Positions 52,849 through 64,000 of a stretch of DNA of 64,000 nucleotides are shown piece by piece (within the stretch, counting starts at the first letter, position 1; each line of letters begins with the position of its first letter). The notes beneath the pieces were generated by a model that was not told the origin of the DNA, made no database searches, and saw only the letters and a program-made list of their open reading frames with translations. Origin of the DNA: Hydra vulgaris. Taxonomy: Eukaryota; Cnidaria; Hydrozoa; Anthoathecata; Hydridae. The stretch lies in the NCBI RefSeq assembly GCF_038396675.1, contig NC_088934.1:49652001-49716000 (forward strand). The letters are read 5' to 3'. The position numbers and the translations under genes are program-made.

Positions 52849-55707
52849 AAAAATTGTTTCTCTAAGAACTATACTTAAAGGTAATACATAAAAACCAAAA
52901 AAACATTATAAATCCTTTCTCTAAATCTGCGAAATTTTTTGAAAAAACTTTCGCTCTTTAAATATAAAAATAAAGATCTGTGATGAGTAACTTTAAAAAA
53001 ACTTTTCTTAATAAAAATCCGCATCTCATCTTAAGCGTCTTAAAACGTATCATCTTAAGAAACTTTACTAAGTACTATCATAATTTAAAAAGCAGGACAA
53101 CAGCTTATGTATAATCTCATATAACCCATGGAATTAGAAGTAGGTAAGCATAAAATATTCAGGATATAATAAATTTTTAGTGATCTTGTTTCGTTTTGAC
53201 GTAATTGCAAAATATTGAATAATAAACAATTATAACGGGGATGGTAAATTTTTTTAATAATAAAACAATGAAAGAATATTAACTACACAATCAAGAAGTT
53301 AAAATATATAACACCGTTAAACTTTTATAAATATACATAACCAAAAAAATTCGCAAAAAAAATCAGTAGCCTACCCGTAAAAGAGGTTATACCATCTTAG
53401 GAACCTGCTCATCTTATGCAATCTTCCCCTATATTCAAAGTAATAATCAATTTAAAAGAAATTCTCAATATTTCCGAAAAGAAAAAGAACGCAATAACAA
53501 TTTTGTTATAACCAATATAGTTGGAATGGAAAGGCTCGGCAGTAGTAATACTATTACTTGACGCGGAAGATATGTTATTATTCATCAGTAAAAAAAAAAA
53601 AAAAGTTATAGTAAGTTATAGATAGACGCTTTTCATCATCACAACAAGAGTAGTCATAACGAAAGCGAAGTTTCTTCAATACCTCAACCGGTTGCTGCTA
53701 CGTTGTTGGACTAATGTTGTTTGACGCATAAAGAATAGTTGTATACTACTGTTTATAATGTCAAACTAGTAGAAACAGGATCTCTAGATAGCTTTGCAAT
53801 ATGTATAAAGTTTATAGGGTCGTAATTTTTGAACTTTAAGAGATCATTGTATGATATTTAATATTTATCGATGAATATAAATTTAGTTATGAATGGTTGA
53901 AAAATCTTTTATTAACTTGTTGCTTTCACATAAGGGGCAAGCGTCGCCAAAATTTTAGGGCTTTTTTATTCCCATGGCACCAATCAAACATAAAAAAATA
54001 CTGCATCTGCCCCTGAATAAAAAATTCAGATTAGTCTGTATTCTAAACTTGTGCTAGAAACCTCTTGTTTGTTATTTTATTTGAATAATGATTTTAGGTT
54101 AAATAAAATAAAACTTATGCCGTGATCCCGGTAAATCCCGGTATAAGAAAATTACACACTTGTTTGACATAAAAAACTTTTTGTAGACGTTATAAAATTG
54201 CACACTTGTTTGACATATAATACCGGATGCAAAAATTACAGAAAATGAGCGATCCTAACAGTCACGCAATTTATATTAGAAAAGTAACTGTGACGTCTCA
54301 TGTAAATAAAAAATATCTCAATTTAAATCCATACGCGCGTACGCAAAATATTTTAAACTTTCCTACTCTTAGGAAAAGTAAAGCGACCAATATAAATTGA
54401 ACCGTTTGATAAATTATTTTGTTTCGTAAAATGTCTTTAATTGATTTTGCGTAACGTATTTATTGAAGATACGTCACTGACACGAGTGAACTTTGTGCAA
54501 GGGATAATAATTATATTAGTGCTGTAACATTAATTTGAAAATATTATACTTCTTATTTTGTTGTTTTTAAAGAAATTTCAACGACTAGTTATCATTTATG
54601 TGATGATAAAATAGGAAATAATTTAGTAGGAAATTTAGTAAATAACACTTAAAGAAGGTTTTCCTTACAAACTTAAACGGTTGGAAAAAATCAAAATTGC
54701 TTTTTTAAACTAAACGTTACGAAAAGGTTGGAAGTAGTAGTTATGTCATAATAGAGAAATAAAGTTTAAAGAAATGGGTTTTAATTTTTTTTTTTTTTTT
54801 GCATTATTACAAAGCAGCGAAATTTCGTTCGGTTTTGTGGTGCGATATATTATTTTTCACTTTTTGAAAATGTTTTTTACATCTTTTTATGCTTTGAAAT
54901 GAGGATAATCTTTGAAGGTGGAAGCTATTAACTTAATGATTCATAATTTTTTTTTGATTTCGCAGGATTAATTCTAAGTGATAATCTACCAATTGTTTAT
55001 TTTATCGTTAAAGATATGAATGGTATTGTAAGTGTCATTAATTTTTTAATTGGCTGTTGAAGTTTTCGCAGCTTTAATGAAACTTGCGCAAAAATAAAAC
55101 GATAAAAAGATTGAAAAGGTCTTGAAACTACTCAAGAGTGACATCAATAAAATAAAATTGAATCGAATTAGACCAAAAACAAGATGTATGATTCGTATAG
55201 AATTTTCGCATTTTGTATTCATATAGAAGTTTTTCAACATCGATATTTTTATATCATACATTCTTTCCAACCGTCCATATTTTTTTCTCGCTAATGTTTT
55301 TTTACTGCTTTCTTTTACTGATTTGACATGAAGTTACTTTTTTTTTATTTTTTTTTTACTTCTCAAAATATCTAGAGAAGACAATTCATTTTTTTTTTTT
55401 TAAGAAAAAAGTTTAAGCAAACTTTTATTATGTCGGCAAAAATAAAGGTATAAAAGATAAAACGAAAAAGACGCTAAGAAAGCTTAGTTATATAATAAAT
55501 TGCGTATTTATATTGCTCAAATGCTTTTTTAAAAAGTACAAAATTTACCTCTGTTATTATTTTTGAAGCTTCATCCGTGTAACCTCCATCAACAAGCACG
55601 TCTCTAATCCAATACATGCAATCACTAGATACGTCGGGATCAAATTTTTCGGCTTTCTTTCGTGCCAACTCAGCTGATAAACCATAACCACGAGGTCTGT
55701 TAGCCAT
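49744..55707 (-). CDS. Transgelin / calponin-family actin-binding protein, three exons, 200 aa
   Basis: Exons 55549-55707 (53 codons), 51023-51250 (76 codons) and 49744-49959 (71 codons plus stop) join in phase 0 with donors GTAAAT and GTAAGC and acceptors CTCTAG and TTTCAG. The 200-residue length equals that of transgelins. It begins MANRPRGYGLSAELARKK. A single calponin-homology domain spans about residues 24-130 (YWIRDVLVDGG, LKDGQILCKLVN, FKQMENINNFL, DLFQSVDLYEAQN). The C-terminus has one calponin-like repeat at about 171-196 (GIIGLQAGSNQGATQSGLN). Such proteins bind and bundle actin in muscle or the cortical cytoskeleton; in cnidarians an epitheliomuscular role is likely but inferred. 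The paralogue (transgelin against muscle-protein-20 type) cannot be told apart here. Introns are 4,298 and 1,063 bp. Everything looks intact. Confidence 0.95.
51023..51250 (-). CDS. Transgelin-like exon 2 (CH domain)
   Basis: 228 bp from VRCEKDVISSLKDGQILCKL to ...YEAQNIPQ; acceptor CTCTAG, donor GTAAGC. Confidence 0.95.
51251..55548. other. Transgelin intron 1; simple repeats only
   Basis: Contains tandem TTTAAATATAACATTA (about 51855-51902), a (CA)n tract at 52790-52847, and two copies of TTGCACACTTGTTTGACATA-like text (54165 and 54206). A stretch near 51600-52060 has weak coding character (ENSMILLKNPSC, AGKIVDLVENKLPDFNLSIK) but no recognised family. An open frame at 55046-55270 is unremarkable. 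Confidence 0.5.
52788..52848. repeat. (CA)n microsatellite
   Basis: ACACAC tract with TC interruptions in transgelin intron 1. Confidence 0.95.
55549..55707 (-). CDS. Transgelin-like exon 1
   Basis: ATG at 55707; 159 bp ending at ...SKIITE, donor GTAAAT. Confidence 0.95.
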
Positions 55708-58190
55708 ATTATAATTTTTTAATTTACCAAGATGCTAAATAAAGTTCCAAGCAATTAGAGTATCAAAATTAAAATGTAAAATAGAACTAAAATAGAACTT
55801 TTTTAGCATTTTGTTTTCATATTAAAAAAAGTTTAATAATGAACTTCATTTAAAACACTAAATATGTTCTGTTACGTTTGTTTAGCCCTTTGTTATGCAG
55901 TCCTCTGTTATGTAAACGTCATTGACAAATATTACGTCAGAATATACTAATGACTAAATAGTGAAGTATTCAGCGTAAACTTGTTCGCTTTCTTATATCG
56001 ACTTTATCAAACATTTGCAACATCTTAGCACTAACAGTTTCAGACGACGTTTGAATTGCAAATCCGTTTTTTAAATTATTTGTAATGACTTTTTCATGTT
56101 GCTATGTAACAAAATAACTATTGTTTATCAATTGTAAGTCTAGTCTGTTGAAATAAAATTAGAGAAGTCTATTTATTTAGATGTGTACTTATATAAATGT
56201 GGTGAAAACGATTCCATAAAAATAAATTTGTGCAAAATAAATAACAATTCTTTTTTTACAATTAATGCTTGGGCTAACATCTTTTGAACACAAATGGTTG
56301 TTTTAAATAAGAATGTTTGTTTTATGCTTTGTCGCTTAAAAAAACAAAGCGTTAAACCACTGCAATTAAAAATTTATGAGTATTTTAAAACAAGTAAAAT
56401 TGACCAATGATAAAGCTGAATGAATTATAAATAAGCCAATCATATAATTTACTATTTATTAAATGCCAAATTAGGCTATATAAGTAAAATATAAGAAATA
56501 TTTAAAATAAATTTTTTACTTGATGATTTCCATAACTTCTAAGTTGGTTACATTTAGTTAGTGGAGGAAATTCGTGACGTAATTTTTCAATTTCATAAAA
56601 AAGCTCTTTTTTTCATTTCAGACTTTCTTCCTCTTTTATTTTCTAAAAGCCATAGTTTTAAAAATTCTATTTCTTGATCTTCTTGATAAAATTTTTTATT
56701 TTTATCGTATTGCATAAAAGGAACGTACGATAAGTATGTTCCTCCTATGAATATGAATGATCCTTTTATGAGAAAGATTATAATTTGTTAACATATGCGT
56801 CTTTATAAATGCGTAATTCAAATTATGTTTAATTCAAATCAAACATTGACATTTATAAAGATATACAATCGCACGGTTACGCCTATAGCCTAAAGACATA
56901 CATTCTTACGATTATGTCTATAGCAGAATAAATAGATAAGCAATTGTCATTAAACGTTTCATAATTTATTTAATGTCAAGCTACTATCTTATTTCAACTT
57001 TTACCTATATTTTCAATATATGTATCACAAATATTAACATTTTAAAATTGAGTTCAGTTTTCTCTCATTGTTACACCATTTTAACAACAACGATATACGA
57101 CTAATAATTTCGTTTACTTTTAACTTTTTGTTCCTAGTTGACCCTTGCCACTTCAAACTTTAAATGTGAAATAGTTTTTATTATTTTTTTCAAGCTATAT
57201 TAAAAATTATTCAACATTTTATAGCTGACTTGCCTACATTTTTAAATGCAACTTAATTGCATCAAATATCTGAAAATAGTATTAATAACAAGCTTTTATT
57301 TCTAAATATAATGATCAAGAGTGACTTTAAATTAGGCCAAAACTGACAATTAATAATTTTTCAAAGATTAAACTTTGGCGGTGTCTAAAAACAGAAGTAA
57401 ATAATTCAATATAAAATTTATTTGATGAAGGGTTACAAAAAATGTGAGAACGGAAAGCAAAAGTAATTGACCCATCTCTCCTTGTTTTAAATTTTTACCG
57501 CCACCACCAGTTTTAACTAGCCCAACTAAAAAACTTTTATTGCAATAAGCTTATGTACTTATATAAAAATCATCGATTTGTTTCAAAAACTTTTTATTTT
57601 TGCATCAGCAAAATTTTATAATCAAATTTATAAAACTCAGTTTTATGTAATTGTTAAAAATGCTCTGTTTAATATTCTTTCATAAAGTACAACAATGAAA
57701 ATACTATTTTTCTATTTGTCTGTTATCTTATTTAGCAAAATTCGACTCATCTTTTACAAACTCTAACTACAATTTATATACAATCACACAACCACAACAA
57801 TTCACATTAATACCCGTATAAACACATTAACAGTTATACATTGAACCATACAAACACATTAACAATAATAACTGATTACAAAATACTTGAACTATGAAAC
57901 ACTCAAACGTTACCATGGAATCTCAGTCAGAAGCGCTGGAGTTGCTATACATTACTTTTGTGTATATTACCTTTGTAGAGCAGCAAAATATAAATGTTTT
58001 TTTTTATATCTTTTGAGCTTGCCTATAATATATTTTTAGCTTTTATTTTTCTCAACTACAAATATTATAGAGTATTTTTTTAGAGTGTTTTTAATGTAAC
58101 AAAATATCAAATAGAAAGCATATATATATGCTCATAAAAAAATAAGTCTTATTTGTTTTTTGTAAAGGTTGCATACAAAAAGGCAAGTTT
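55708..58190. other. Transgelin upstream region, no gene seen
   Basis: AT-rich. No TATA or CArG box could be assigned with confidence. Confidence 0.4.
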
Positions 58191-58820
58191 CAAAATTGGA
58201 GGGTAGCCCCAAACACATAGTTAAACTATGTTTTACCTCTTTTTTACCCGTGTGAAATATAATATATAATTAGTTAGCATTGAACTGTTCTTAACACATA
58301 AAAAAAAAAATTGCCTTTAAAAATTGCCTCTGACATATATGGAATGGGAATGAAAGTGTTACTATTTAGAAATATAAACACTAGTTTTTTACTAATGAAA
58401 GTTACAGGTTTGTGTGTTATATTAAATTTATTACTATTTAAGTTAAAAAAAGTTTGTCCGTAACCACCCTCCAAATATGTGTCCGATACCAGCTGATAAA
58501 CTAACTTGTGTCCGATACCATTTTTTAATAACTGTTTTAAAAAAATGTATCTTTAATTAATAAAAAGTTAGTAGTCTACTTTAAAATTAGGTATAATAAT
58601 ATGTCAATCAAATATGATAATAAATCGCCCTTCTGGAGTTGGGTAACAATATCATGCACTTCCAGTCAATCTCTCCGGCATATTATGATAGATATTTTGC
58701 ATATGCCATATTTTTACTCAAATAATGTTTTTATAGTATCTAAAATTAAATAGCTTTTTTAGTTTAAGCTATACATCAAGTGTCTGGAGTTACCCGCCGT
58801 CCGGGGCTACCCGACTTTCC
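58190..58820. other. Possible degenerate TIR element (GGGTAGCCCC ends)
   Basis: GGGTAGCCCC at 58202-58211 is matched by inverted GGGGCTACCC at 58802-58811. The sequence between is AT-rich and non-coding; other ends are poorly conserved. Confidence 0.35.
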
Positions 58821-59835
<1,015 letters not shown>

Positions 59836-59849
59836 TGTACATATATGTT

Positions 59850-61887
59850 CGTTTAGAAATTTGTGTTTTTTACTTAGGTTTAGGGAGGGTGTCAACTTTA
59901 TATGATCATAATTTTTGAACCTTAAGAACATGATCATAATTATTATAAACGCTAAGAATATTGGGTGAAATTAAAAAACTGTCAATGAATTAAATGCAAT
60001 TTCCTGTCACTTAGTTGAGTTAACTGTAATTTTCAAAAGTTTTCAATAGTTTGCAATTCAACCATCATCAAATATCAATGGCGATGGTATCTGATGCTGG
60101 TTTTAAAATTAAAAAAGAACTAATAAACTTTTTGTCTGGTATCATGATGAAAAACCATTACAAAGAGAAAGATACACCTAACTTTGCAAGAACAGAACGT
60201 TCTAATTCCGATCAAAGCAACTCTATAAAATTTTGGAAATGTGAAGCTGGTTTTAGCCAAATTATTATTTGATTTGAGGTGCAAATTTTTAAAAACTTTC
60301 GAATACTTTCTAAAAAAAAAATAAAAAGGTCCCTAAAACTAAAAATCTGCCAATATATACAAAAATGTATAGTGTTTACAAAAGCCGTTACTACTTTAGT
60401 ATAATACTATTTCTTTATATTTTTTTAATATTAAACCGTGTATCGGATTAATATTAAAATATCTGAAGCAAAACTATTTGAGAATTACTCGAATTTTAAT
60501 TTAAAAATTCAATGCGTCATTTAAAATTAAAAAAAAAGGGTTTGAGAGAAGGTCTAACAACTCGTTTTATATAATAATGACATTTTTGTCAAGGAGATTG
60601 ATAACAAAGAAAATAAATGCATTAATAACGAAGAAAATAAATGACAATTAAAGAAAATCAGGAAGATAAATAAAAATATTGTTTAAAATATTTGTTAAAA
60701 ATAAATAAATACTGTTTAATGTTTATCCCAACTGTGTTTTTTAAATATCTTGTGTTAAATACAGTTAATAAAAGAGAATTTTTAAACACCAAAAATTGCT
60801 AAATTGTTAAAACTGTTGTTAACTAAAATAAAAATTTATTAAAGAAAGCAGCATTAATACGTGATTTTTTTAAAATAATTCTTGAATCAAAGGCAAGTTC
60901 ATTCAAGAAAAGAAATAAAAGTATTTTAAAATCATTTGGTTTTAGAGAGACGCTCCACGAAATAAAATGTTCGATTTTCTAAAATTAGTTAGGAAAATAC
61001 TGTTCGAATTAAATAATGATTTTTATAAATTGCATTTATATAGATATATCACAGATAATAAACTTTTAAGGTATATAAAAGATGGGAAGAAAATGGGAAG
61101 AAGCTAATTTTAAGGTATATAAAAGATGGCAGGAAACTGGGAAAAATTTTATATAAAACAAAAAAAATATCAAAAGCATTATATATTAAGAATTTTTATT
61201 TCAAATAAGAGAAGCTTTTATTTGAGTAAATCTGTTTTTAAAGGCAAGAAGCATGCTTCTGTTGCCGATAAAAATTTTATACAGTTTGCAATTTTTGGCC
61301 CCAAACAATTGTTTAAATGAAAATAAATAGTTAATGAATTTTATAATTAATTTTACCAAATACTTTCATAAATTTATGAAACTTCCAAAATTTAAATTTT
61401 TCAATAAGGAAATTTCAAAAAATTCCGCAATACTACAATTAATATGGAGTATTATGTTGAGTAGAGTTACTTTTACATTTTTATTTTTACGTTGAGTAGA
61501 GTTATTTTTACGTCGAGTTATTGTTTTTAAAATTTAATTTTTTTCAAATCAGATTGACGATACGGTAATTTATTAAAAGAAAGGTAATTATTGTTGTAAA
61601 ATAATTTCACAAAAAATTTAAAAAGAGCAGACAAAGCTGAGATTGGGCAGTATTTTGTAACGTCACATACCTTATTAAATAGTATGATTTTGGCTATTTT
61701 AAGGTAATCTAAAAATAGTTCCTGTTTTATTGAACAATACAAAGCTTTCAATAACGCATTAATTAATAATTATTAACGCGTTAATAATTATTAACATAAG
61801 TTTTTAAATATTATTTAAAGGTTTGTAAGAGTTACAACCTTTTTTATTAATACCATTATGACCTAACTGATTTGTTAGACTTAAGTA
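59850..61887. other. No confident gene; two unrecognised open frames
   Basis: 60078-60272 (+) would encode MAMVSDAGFKIKKELINFLS and onward to a stop at IIII; 61126-61320 (+) would encode MAGNWEKFYIKQKKY and onward, ending GPKQLFK. Both have mixed, non-repetitive composition but no known domain, no splice context and no partner exon that I can find. Confidence 0.3.
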
Positions 61888-62900
61888 TTTAGGGTAGATT
61901 AGGGTAATATGAGCACCTTAAGGAAAAATTGGAATAATTTCAAAAATAGTTAAGCTGGATCCAAAATTTGTGCGAATAAACAATATTTAGGGATCCCTTC
62001 TCATGATCCACTTAGATATTTGGGCATCCGAAATTTTTTCTTAAAAACACAGAGGTTTTAATATAGTCACAAAAATGCTCATATTACCCAGACCACTTGG
62101 TAATATGAGCACTTTAAATTAGCTCACAAAAAAACATTAATTTTGTAAAACAAATGCCAACCTGACAATTAGAACTAATTTTTAGAATATAATGATTCGT
62201 TATTAACAAAACTTATCATTAAAAGATCAAATTTTAAGCCACTTTTTGTTAAAACAATACTACCGTGTTTTCCGCAAGAAAAAAAAAATTAATTCGCTAA
62301 TTTTTCAATTTTATCTACTCAAACTTTTGAACAATAAAAATTCAATTTTTTTGAATTTAAATTACAGAAAAATGTTTAGTGTTGTTAAAGTAATAAAAAG
62401 TTTTACTATATTTTATTTTTATTCAAAAAACCAATTAAAACCACTGCTTTTTTAGGACTTTAAACTAGGTAATTTCAATGAAAATCACTGGGTTATTTAA
62501 GCATGCTCATATTACACAAAAATGGTATCTTTAAATAAAGTCCAAACTAAATAGTTCTATGCATTGTTTTTCGAGCCAAAAAGGATTAGATTTTTTGCTG
62601 ACATATTTTTCTTTATGAAAAAATTAATTTCATTATTTTAGCACCAAAATTTCGCGCCACAGATTTATTCATGCGTGATGATATTATTTTAAAAACGCAA
62701 AAAATTTAACAGCGTTTTAATTAGATGATATCCGCTAATTACTGCATATAAATTTTCTCTAATTGCACTGATTTCTGTAATCACCACATAAAGTCGATTC
62801 AAAAAATACATAGCAACTTTAACTTCACTGCTTACATCTAAGAAATCTCTAAGTATGCTCGTATTATCAAGGTGCTCATATTACCCTAATCTACCCTAAA
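61888..62900. mobile_element. 1,013-bp non-autonomous TIR element with TA target site
   Basis: The outer 32 bp at 61888-61919 are the perfect inverse of 62869-62900 (TTTAGGGTAGATTAGGGTAA ... GAGCACCTT), and both ends are flanked by TA. Internally the motif GCTCATATTACC occurs again, as an inverted pair around 62077-62110, and once more at about 62505-62518. No transposase is encoded, so it relies on one elsewhere (TA sites suggest a Tc1/mariner-type source). Confidence 0.9.
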
Positions 62901-63757
62901 TAGATTTTTTTAATTCCTTAAAAGAAAATTTAAAAGAAATTATAGACAACGTTATCAGAAAAGCATAATCATCTATTTTGTGAGTCACAAATGGAATTTT
63001 TCTTTTTACATAAATCCCATGCGCGTTTTAAATTAGGCTTGTTCGTTTTAAGTTAACTAATGTTAGCAAATTTTTTTAATTTTTTGGACATAATTTTAAT
63101 TAAGAATTAGAGAATTGCCTAATTTTAAAGGATTGTCTGAGCTTTTTTATGATCCATAGCGACATTAAACCTTTAGATTTAATGGCACCATGGATCACAA
63201 AAATATTACTTACTGAAAACTAACGTCATACAGTTTATAAAAAATTTTAAACTATGTGTCATTAACTATGTTTGCGTCTTCTAAAACTTTTACTTGATTT
63301 TAAAAAAGCAGAGAATATTGTTCTTTTAATGATTTGCTGAAGTAAAAGTTTTGTAAACGACAAGGTTATTATTATTCAAGAAAAAAAAAAATGAAAGTGA
63401 TCAGAAACGTTGCGTTTAATTATATCTTTTTAAAAGATAAAATAATATCAATTGTAATGACATTTTTTGTTAAAATAGCTGATATTGCAGTTGTTCTTGT
63501 TGGTTTATGAATTAACGGAATCCTTAAATTCATATCATGGTTTAATCTTTTTAATTCTATAATCGGTGCGTTACTGAGAACAATCCAAATTAATGCCAGC
63601 TATTAATTATAGTTTTTTGCTCTTGAATGCTTTTTCTTAAAACATTTAAAAATGCTGATAACTTTTTAATTTGCCTAGAAAGTCAAATTGAAAAAACATC
63701 TTTGTCGTCATTTTTCAGGCCTTATAAAATTCCTTATAACTTATATGATTGATGTTC
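62901..63757. other. No gene seen
   Basis: AT-rich; an inverted ATGGATCACAAA / TTTATGATCCATA pair with CATTAAACCTTTAGATTTAATG lies at about 63147-63200. Confidence 0.4.
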
Positions 63758-63990
63758 CTACATTGAATAAAAAAGTGTTTTCTTATTCGATATGGGAACA
63801 CCAATACCAATGAAACACCATTTTTGCCACCTTTTGCTACTGATGTTGGAAAAACCAGCATCAGATTTGGTGGGAAAAATGCCAACACACACAATCAATA
63901 TGTTATTAGGTAGCAAAAATGCCATATGGTGGCAAAAAATGCCATTTAGTGGCAAAAAATGCCAACACCCTTAAAACAGCTTGGGTGTAG
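63757..63990. repeat. Unclassified repeat with TGGCAAAAAATGCCA palindromes
   Basis: GC-richer than the surroundings. TGGCAAAAAATGCCA occurs at about 63931 and 63950, with related GGTGGGAAAAATGCCA and AGCAAAAATGCCA units nearby. Frames are open on both strands over about 180 bp, but the palindromic repetition points to a mobile-element end rather than a gene. Confidence 0.45.
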
Positions 63991-64000
63991 GTTAGCACGT

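Noticed and set aside
55046..55270. Minus-strand open frame inside transgelin intron 1
   Set aside because: No recognisable domain, AT-driven composition, and it is not needed for the complete 200-residue transgelin product.

Overview
The window looks like a piece of a cnidarian nuclear genome, most likely Hydra. The evidence is its high A+T content, very long (TA)n microsatellites, dense young and old transposons of Hydra-typical kinds (CR1-like LINEs, hAT, Tc1/mariner, Gypsy, fold-back MITEs) and spliced animal genes. The species is inferred from style and composition, not from a database search. Most long open frames are either tyrosine/isoleucine readings of (TA)n tracts or transposon debris. 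The cellular genes are built from small exons that had to be found by reading across introns.

Four cellular genes are supported. (1) DPM1, the catalytic subunit of dolichol-phosphate-mannose synthase, lies on the minus strand with four exons at 17735-17835, 17290-17389, 1519-1552 and 1363-1439. All junction phases agree, and the gene runs off the left edge. Its second intron is 15,737 bp and is filled with nested transposons. (2) A single-exon fatty-acid-binding-protein-like gene is at 39216-39638 (+). (3) A small secreted phospholipase A2 of the conodipine-like type is on the minus strand, with exon 1 at 47742-47924 and exon 2 at 40517-40801. Its 6.94 kb intron carries a Tc1 element. (4) A complete transgelin/calponin-family gene is on the minus strand, with exons at 55549-55707, 51023-51250 and 49744-49959, giving a 200-residue product.

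Mobile elements region by region: 0-5 kb has a piggyBac-like tail and a structurally complete hAT-like transposon (2131-5031) with an intact 599-codon ORF, its own GC-richer promoter and TIRs, inserted in a (TA)n tract. 5-17 kb has CR1 LINE debris, a Gypsy retrotransposon broken into two parts, a degenerate invertebrate DNA transposon, hAT pieces rearranged into a large palindrome centred on a MITE, and a tRNA-headed SINE. 19.5-21.4 kb is a composite of (TA)n, a LINE reverse-transcriptase tail and two inverted copies of a small element carrying a hammerhead-ribozyme-like motif with a compensatory base change. 23-36 kb has MITEs, LINE fragments, a Tc1/mariner-like pseudogene interrupted by a MITE with a perfect 8-bp target duplication, a fold-back element between two (TA)n arrays, and pogo-like and TTF/hAT-like pseudogenes. 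38-46 kb has LINE tails, a Tc1 element, a second SINE and minisatellites. 56-64 kb is gene-poor, with a 1-kb TIR element at 61888-62900.

The genes do not form a pathway; they are unrelated housekeeping, lipid-related and cytoskeletal genes separated by repeats. The most interesting points are the hAT-like transposon with a stress-type promoter, the hammerhead-like motif, the MITE-centred palindrome, and the way functional genes span large transposon nests.
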